Source: Discostella pseudostelligera (lineage: Eukaryota > Bacillariophyta > Thalassiosirophyceae > Thalassiosirales > Thalassiosiraceae). Taken from it: a stretch of DNA of 15,295 nucleotides. The translations under genes and the position numbers were made by a program. The stretch is taken from contig JALLBK010000303.1 in assembly GCA_036940085.1 (NCBI GenBank), positions 1 to 15,295 on the forward strand, given 5' to 3'. Numbering within the stretch: position 1 is the stretch's first letter; every line of letters starts with the position of its first letter. The notes under the pieces were generated by a model, which searched no databases, had not been told where the DNA came from, and saw only the letters and a program-made list of their open reading frames with translations. Shown piece after piece: positions 11,073-15,295 of the stretch.

Positions 11073-13271
11073 TCATCTTTCAAAGTCCGATGGATTAAAC
11101 AACCACAGAGACGATTCTAACCCCGACACGAACTGCTTCACCCCCACTTCATCTCTCACAAATCCCCGCAAAACACCATCATCCTCGATCTTCCATGCAT
11201 CCGAACGTAACCTATCGCCATCAGCCTTTCTCTTTTCCTCCATGTCACACAAATGCGCATACCACACTCGAACATCTCGTGCAATGAGCCCAAGATTCGG
11301 CGACGATAACGACACACCCATTCTGACAAATTCTTTGCCAGACATAACATCTTTGGATTTGAGACTTTGCCCCAAAGGATACGATGTCGAGACATCCATG
11401 GCACTTCGAAATAGTCCCTCGGCGGTGACTGCGCCCCCTGCTAAAGCATAGCATTGGGCTGCAAGACCAAGTGCCCAAGCCGACTCTGACTTGTGTTGGG
11501 CGAGCCATAGTGGAGATATTGGTTCATCTGGTGGCCTATTTACTTTTGATGGACCATCCTCGTCCTCCTCTTCTTCATCCTCCTCTTTCTGCTGTCGAGT
11601 CTCATCTTCCCTTAACATTTGCTCCAATTCTTGTCTAATATTGTTGTCATCATTTTCTTCCTCGACCGCCCTCATGCCAATCTCATCATTCCCACCCTGA
11701 TCATCATCACTATCCCCGTCGATTAATCCGCCATCTCTTGTAACTTTAGGCCCATTGACGAGCTCATCATAAATATGTAATGCCTTCTTTGCTGCTTCGC
11801 TCGCATCTTTTAGTGCTTTCTCATCGGGTTTGGTGCCAGGCCCAATGAACAGCCCCCCTCCTCGCTCAATGGAGAGATTTCCAAGCAACACCCAAGCAAT
11901 ATTGCAATACAATCTAGCCCGTACACTCTCCATACAAATAAATGTATGTTTGGGAATGACGGTAAGTGAATTCATTGCATCCTGTAGTATTTCATCCAAT
12001 GTCGTCAGTCCAGCCTTCCATAATTCCATTGCCTTATTTGTATCATCCCGTAAGAGGCAATGTGCCACACCCAAATTTGTTACTGCAATGGATGCTGCCA
12101 AACCTAAATCTATGGCAAGGTTGGCATGTTCATGGGATAGCAATGCATCTTTACGTGATTCGAGTAGCATATCGGTGGCATTTTCCATTGCCTCGATGAT
12201 ATCATCAATTTCAATCTTCGTCGAATACTGTGGTGACGGGTTCAAGCCATTCGGTTGTTTTCGTAAGTGAATGAGGAGCTTGGTTATACCCACAGCTGAC
12301 AGAGCCGCTGCACCATGTATTACGGGAAGTGGATTTACACTATCATCTGCCTGTACTAGTTCACTTCTCTTCTTCTCTTCTCCGTTTCCCTCAGTATCTA
12401 CACCGTTCTCCACATGCCCATGCCGAAGCTGCAATTGTTGCACCTGGTCTTCTACATCCTGTTCCATGCATTCCAATACATCCTCATATTCGGCAAGTGC
12501 ACGTGAGAATTGTCCTGATATATACAATAGTTTGGCCTTGACGAATTGTAGTTTCCTCTGGTTGACAATGTCCTCCATTGCCTCTTTTCGATGACCCCCC
12601 TTTTTGCCACTCTTCGTTGTCTTCATCTGCTTTTTCATTGTCCTTTTACACAAATATTCATACCGAGATAGACATTCAATAGCTGCATCAAATTTTCCAT
12701 ACAATGTCAATAATTCCACCTCGATTAAATAGGTGGCTGCTTCCAATTCAGGAATTGAGTGTAGAATATCACGTGAGCGATGTAAGTTGTCCAGTGCTGG
12801 TTGTAGTTGTGGCACTGGATTGTCATTATTGGCATTAGAATTGTTAGTACCATCGAATGATGTTCCATGTAAGATGTTTAGTACTGATTGACATTCTGGT
12901 AAAGATTGTAGCGATTCGATTGTTGATGGGGGTAGGAGATGTGTGGCAGATACATTAGAGGGTGTCATCATGACGGGAAGAATTGAAGTGTGTGGTGCCA
13001 CTGCCGCAGCGGCTGCTTCGGTAGCCTCAGTGGCAACCGCCCCGTTGGCCGTGGAAGCATGGATGAGCCGTGGCATTGAATGGCTAGTAGTGATAGAGCT
13101 TGCCGAGAACTGTAATGAAGATTTGAGTGGCAATGTCGACGTCGACGACGATGCGATGATGTATGGCACGAAAGCCTGACAGGGTTGAGAAACCGCATAA
13201 TGAGATGATGATTGCCTTGCTGCTGCAGTCACAGCTCGAATTGCTGGGTTGGCCACACTTCGTTGCATCAT
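11073..13271 (-). CDS. TPR-like repeat protein with a presequence-like N-terminus, function unknown
   Basis: This is a single 732-residue open frame with no intron needed. Two adjacent ATGs open it (13271 and 13268), with A at -3. The first acidic residue is Glu82; residues 1-75 are rich in Ser, Ala, Arg and Thr, as in mitochondrial presequences. No hydrophobic signal peptide is visible, which argues against diatom plastid import. TPR-like helix pairs occur near 177-203 (YLIEVELLTLYGKFDAAIEC), 238-269 (FVKAKLLYISGQFSRALAEY), 386-425 (NLGVAHCLLRDDTNKAMELW) and 590-625 (ALGLAAQCYALAGGAVTAEG). An acidic low-complexity spacer at about 518-573 separates the last unit. TPR proteins generally act as protein-binding scaffolds; the partner is unknown. 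The gene converges on the BEACH gene and lies downstream of RER1 in the same orientation. I do not recognise a named family. Confidence 0.82.
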   Translation of the reverse strand: MMQRSVANPAIRAVTAAARQSSSHYAVSQPCQAFVPYIIASSSTSTLPLKSSLQFSASSITTSHSMPRLIHASTANGAVATEATEAAAAAVAPHTSILPVMMTPSNVSATHLLPPSTIESLQSLPECQSVLNILHGTSFDGTNNSNANNDNPVPQLQPALDNLHRSRDILHSIPELEAATYLIEVELLTLYGKFDAAIECLSRYEYLCKRTMKKQMKTTKSGKKGGHRKEAMEDIVNQRKLQFVKAKLLYISGQFSRALAEYEDVLECMEQDVEDQVQQLQLRHGHVENGVDTEGNGEEKKRSELVQADDSVNPLPVIHGAAALSAVGITKLLIHLRKQPNGLNPSPQYSTKIEIDDIIEAMENATDMLLESRKDALLSHEHANLAIDLGLAASIAVTNLGVAHCLLRDDTNKAMELWKAGLTTLDEILQDAMNSLTVIPKHTFICMESVRARLYCNIAWVLLGNLSIERGGGLFIGPGTKPDEKALKDASEAAKKALHIYDELVNGPKVTRDGGLIDGDSDDDQGGNDEIGMRAVEEENDDNNIRQELEQMLREDETRQQKEEDEEEEDEDGPSKVNRPPDEPISPLWLAQHKSESAWALGLAAQCYALAGGAVTAEGLFRSAMDVSTSYPLGQSLKSKDVMSGKEFVRMGVSLSSPNLGLIARDVRVWYAHLCDMEEKRKADGDRLRSDAWKIEDDGVLRGFVRDEVGVKQFVSGLESSLWLFNPSDFER

Positions 13272-13342
13272 TGTTATTGATGGCCGATGGTTGGAGGTCT
13301 GCTTGAGGTTTGATTGAAGAGAGAGATGATGCTACGATACGA

Positions 13343-13406
13343 TATGGCGGGATGAGAGCAGTGCTTCCCGCCAAATCTTTTGCTACAATGGATATTTGGC
13401 GGGAAA
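13343..13406 (-). promoter_or_regulatory. Paired E2F-type sites in the TPR-gene promoter
   Basis: TTCCCGCCAAAT at 13365-13376 and ATTTGGCGGGAA at 13394-13405 form a perfect 12-bp inverted repeat with a 17-bp spacer. Both arms match the classical E2F/DP site TTTCCCGCCAAA closely. A third, weaker copy (ATGGCGGGAT) lies at 13344-13353. The pair sits 94-134 bp upstream of the TPR-gene start, a normal core-promoter distance. This suggests cell-cycle (G1/S) control of that gene. Function is inferred from motif match only. Confidence 0.55.
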
Positions 13407-13598
13407 GTCCCATCGCGGCGTATCAAGCACTCCCCATCGCATTCTTCATTCTTCCCTTCCTCAACCTCAAATTTGGATGACAATCATTGGATGCAGATGT
13501 CCCGACGAAAGCTTGGTGCTATTTGTTTTCATGAACAAATTTAACATTTCTTAGATGTATCGTATCTACAAGTCACTGTCCGGGGAAGAGGAAGCAGA

Positions 13599-13620
13599 GG
13601 TGTTCATAGGAGTGGACACC
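13599..13620 (-). other. Small stem-loop downstream of RER1
   Basis: GGTGTTC at 13599-13605 can pair with GGACACC at 13614-13620 around an 8-nt loop, with one T-G wobble. It lies 60-80 bp beyond the RER1 stop, inside the likely 3' UTR. A role in 3' processing is possible but unproven, and a 7-bp stem can arise by chance. Confidence 0.25.
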
Positions 13621-13679
13621 TTCCGATCGACAACTTCTTCTTCCACCATTTCTGTCAACAATATTATAATGAATGTTCA

Positions 13680-14600
13680 TCACCTTCCTCTCCGATTCAC
13701 AACTCCTCCTCCTGCTACCATCCCGCCACCCGACCCATGACCAATACTCCCCGCCATACCCCCACCAAACTCCCCCTTCTCCCGTCCCGCATCCTTATAT
13801 TTATGCTTCCCAAACGAAATCGGAACATACTTGTGCTTGTACATGTGAGCAATTTGTCGTTTCATTGTCATGAAGAAGAGTAAACAAAAGTACAGTAGCA
13901 GTATTGGCCAAAACACGGGTATATCGAACATCGAAAAGAATGTCATGATGAGGGCAGTTCCGGCACCTCGCGTGCATGCCAACCAGAATTTAAACTCGGG
14001 CAATCGTCGTGCAAATGGACGGTATTCCTTCCCCTCCTTGACTGTGCTGGGAAGACTTAGTCCATCATCACGAGCGCCACCCACATCGGTAGGATCTTCC
14101 AATGGGCTTAGGAAGGCGATGAAATTGTTGAGAAGGAAGATGCCCAGTCCGTAGGCCACGATGAAGTAGGATTGAATGAGGTATACCCGGAGGAAGAATA
14201 GGGCAAGTATGACCGAGAAGAGAATCCATCGTGGTAGGATATGAATGGTCGATTTGTCTAACCAGTATTGGATGGCTCGTTTGGCTGTGGAGAGTAAGTT
14301 GAGAATAGTATCGTCGTAACCACCCCCGTTGCCATTGTTGTTGTTACCAGTATGAATTGTTTGATTTGGAATGTGGTAATATTTTTTGGCATTGTTGTTC
14401 AGGGCGTTGTTGGTAGAAGTAGCAGCAGCATTATAGAAATTGGTGTTGGAATTAGCAAATGATGTTGTCGGAGCAGCAGTGGCACCAGCACCAGCACCAC
14501 CATGATTGTAAGTGTTGCGTCGAGTGGACATCACCATGGGGTTGGGAAAGGAAGTACCGTTGGCATTGGGAGAGTTGTAGGTGGGACGACGAGACGACAT
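13680..14600 (-). CDS. RER1: RER1 family Golgi-to-ER retrieval receptor, with extended tails
   Basis: RER1 cycles between cis-Golgi and ER and returns escaped ER membrane proteins and unassembled subunits through COPI vesicles. The 306-residue intronless frame holds a full core at about 98-268: QYWLDKSTIHILPRW, LRVYLIQSYFIVAYGLGIFL, NNFIAFLSPLEDP, RPFARRLPEFKFW, MTFFSMFDIPVFWPILLLYF and MKRQIAHMYKHKYVPISFGK, all family hallmarks. Four membrane segments fit about 125-142, 144-163, 206-225 and 228-247. Typical RER1 is about 190-200 residues; here an Asn/Thr/Ala/Gly-rich head of about 95 residues and a Gly-rich tail (271-306) are added. The head begins with a duplicated motif, MSSRRPTYN (1-9) and MSTRRNTYN (24-32), so Met24 (14531) is an alternative start. 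Start 14600 is chosen as the first ATG, with A at -3. Identity is secure. Confidence 0.95.
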   Translation of the reverse strand: MSSRRPTYNSPNANGTSFPNPMVMSTRRNTYNHGGAGAGATAAPTTSFANSNTNFYNAAATSTNNALNNNAKKYYHIPNQTIHTGNNNNGNGGGYDDTILNLLSTAKRAIQYWLDKSTIHILPRWILFSVILALFFLRVYLIQSYFIVAYGLGIFLLNNFIAFLSPLEDPTDVGGARDDGLSLPSTVKEGKEYRPFARRLPEFKFWLACTRGAGTALIMTFFSMFDIPVFWPILLLYFCLLFFMTMKRQIAHMYKHKYVPISFGKHKYKDAGREKGEFGGGMAGSIGHGSGGGMVAGGGVVNRRGR

Positions 14601-15072
14601 GATGGATATTATTGATCAATGATGGAAAGAGAGGGCGGGCGCATGCAACATTGACATTGAGTTCAGCAAGGCATCAAAATAATGAAGTGAGAATGAGCCA
14701 ATTCAATTTTAAAAATCAATTTCAAATCTTGCTCGCGCAAACACCCAAATAATGACGCAAGAATTTTCATGCGCCCTTCAACCAATACAATAATACAGCC
14801 CATGAAAGGCCGCTCTCCATTTCATCATTATATTTGAACATCGAGGTATTGGTATTGGGGGTTGGTATCGGGCAGAGAGGGGCCGATCGACAATTCTTTC
14901 TTTGCCAAGCCGCACCTTCCCCCAAAAAGGCAATCATTGCAAATAAAAATCGATCAAGCTACGCACCATTCGCCGACGTCGTTGCAAGGGACGACGAGTC
15001 ATCTTGATCCGATCCTTCCATCATCTTTGGAAAGCGGCGTCGTAATCCAGATTGTTTGGATCTTCTTCGGCG
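14601..15072. promoter_or_regulatory. RER1 upstream region, possibly a bidirectional promoter (472 bp)
   Basis: This region separates the RER1 start (-) from the proposed + strand ATG at 15073. It is AT-rich from about 14670 to 14850. It holds four CCAAT boxes: 14698-14702 and 14782-14786 on +, 14848-14852 and 14854-14858 on -. A direct repeat AAATAATGA occurs at 14677-14685 and 14747-14755. A G-rich stretch of GGTATT repeats covers 14845-14872. No TATA box is clearly placed. If the competing - strand frame at 15021-15260 is real, the region is only the RER1 promoter. Confidence 0.5.
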
Positions 15073-15227
15073 ATGGTCGGTATTGTTACTCCTATTGTTT
15101 CGGCAGTGCTGCTTGCTTGGTGCTGGCTGCTGGGCGGGGTGTTGGCGCGAACGAAGAACGAATCTTTCGTCTGTGTGGCGTCGGGATCTGAATTCCACGT
15201 GGACAAATCAACGTCTGTCTGGGGTCC
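15073..15227 (+). CDS. Possible first exon of a secreted or membrane protein gene (partial)
   Basis: A short frame opens at ATG 15073 in a good context (GGCGATGG), with an in-frame TAA upstream at 15043-15045. It begins MVGIVTPIVSAVLLAWCWLL and continues GGVLARTKNESF. That looks like a signal peptide cleaved after VLA (residue 25), followed by an N-glycosylation sequon (Asn29-Glu-Ser). Residue 51 is followed by CC and then GTGAGT at 15228-15233, a perfect donor in phase 2, so the gene would continue past the window. Without splicing the frame stops at once (CCG TGA, 52 residues). Weak points: no Lys/Arg before the hydrophobic run, a Trp-Cys-Trp inside it, and a protein-like frame on the opposite strand. 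No family is recognisable from so short a piece. Confidence 0.4.
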
Positions 15228-15295
15228 GTGAGTACCGTACTTCCATTCTCCTTCTCTCATTCAACCCATGACGCATGACGACGACCTACGACGAC

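Larger units (their letters stand above)
13272..13679 (-). promoter_or_regulatory. Intergenic region: TPR-gene promoter and RER1 3' flank (408 bp)
   Basis: It lies between the RER1 stop and the TPR-gene start, both on the - strand. The proximal part carries the E2F-type pair and an inverted CCAAT box (ATTGG, 13486-13490). The distal part should hold the RER1 3' UTR and includes a small stem-loop at 13599-13620. Short open frames here have no support as genes. Confidence 0.6.

Noticed and set aside
11830..12270. 146-residue + strand open frame
   Set aside because: It is fully antisense to the TPR gene, with Ser/Cys/Ile-rich shadow composition.
13135..13146. 12-bp palindrome GTCGACGTCGAC
   Set aside because: It lies in the TPR gene and follows from a Ser-Thr-Ser-Thr codon run.
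13401..13411. GGGAAAGTCCC, which reads as a kappa-B site on the other strand
   Set aside because: NF-kappa-B is an animal-type factor not expected in such a protist; the match arises from the E2F-type arm and flanking bases.
13555..13740. Short + strand frame beginning MYRIYKSLSGEEE
   Set aside because: It looks protein-like at first but runs into antisense of RER1 and turns into Pro/Ser shadow sequence; no splice donor is placed to rescue it.
14862..15191. 109-residue + strand frame
   Set aside because: It opens at TTG with no ATG start, its composition is ordinary, and it conflicts with the better frame at 15073.
1..15295. tRNA, rRNA, transposon ends, CRISPR or defence-type modules
   Set aside because: None is visible on either strand; the three gaps of 177, 408 and 472 bp hold no cloverleaf-like or terminal-repeat structure.

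Overview
The window looks like compact nuclear DNA from a protist, most likely a diatom or another stramenopile. The lineage is inferred from several traits: very short GT-AG introns (69-114 bp), intergenic gaps of only 177-472 bp, and large genes with few introns. Proteins also carry long Ser/Asn/Thr/Gly/His low-complexity runs, and the gene families are eukaryotic membrane-traffic families. There are no bacterial operons, Shine-Dalgarno sites, insertion sequences, CRISPR arrays or tRNAs that I can see.

Layout. (1) Positions 1-10895, + strand: one giant BEACH-domain gene in six exons. Joining the exons by consensus splice sites gives 10434 nt, an exact multiple of three (3477 residues plus stop). 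The order is a low-complexity N-terminus, a ConA/LamG-like domain swollen by low-complexity insertions, a long alpha-solenoid-like middle, PH-BEACH, BEACH and WD40 repeats. This is neurobeachin/LRBA/Lvs-type architecture without a FYVE finger. The reading frame is open to the left edge, so the true start may lie outside the window. (2) 10896-11072: 177 bp between two convergent stop codons. (3) 11073-13271, - strand: a 732-residue TPR-like protein with a presequence-like N-terminus; family not recognised. (4) 13272-13679: 408 bp holding the promoter of that gene, with a perfect inverted pair of E2F-type sites, and the 3' flank of the next gene. (5) 13680-14600, - strand: RER1, the Golgi-to-ER retrieval receptor, with unusual N- and C-terminal tails. 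(6) 14601-15072: 472 bp upstream of RER1 with four CCAAT boxes. (7) 15073-15227 or beyond: possible first exon of a secreted-protein gene on +, with a competing - strand reading of the same bases.

Functionally, the BEACH protein and RER1 both belong to membrane trafficking. RER1 retrieves ER membrane proteins through COPI vesicles, and BEACH proteins act in vesicle and lysosome-related traffic. Their neighbourhood may be chance, because eukaryotic genes are usually regulated one by one. I found no convincing new multi-gene system. The most interesting signals are a stopless 69-bp intron at the BEACH/WD40 junction, the paired E2F sites, the expanded lectin-like domain, and the unresolved right end.
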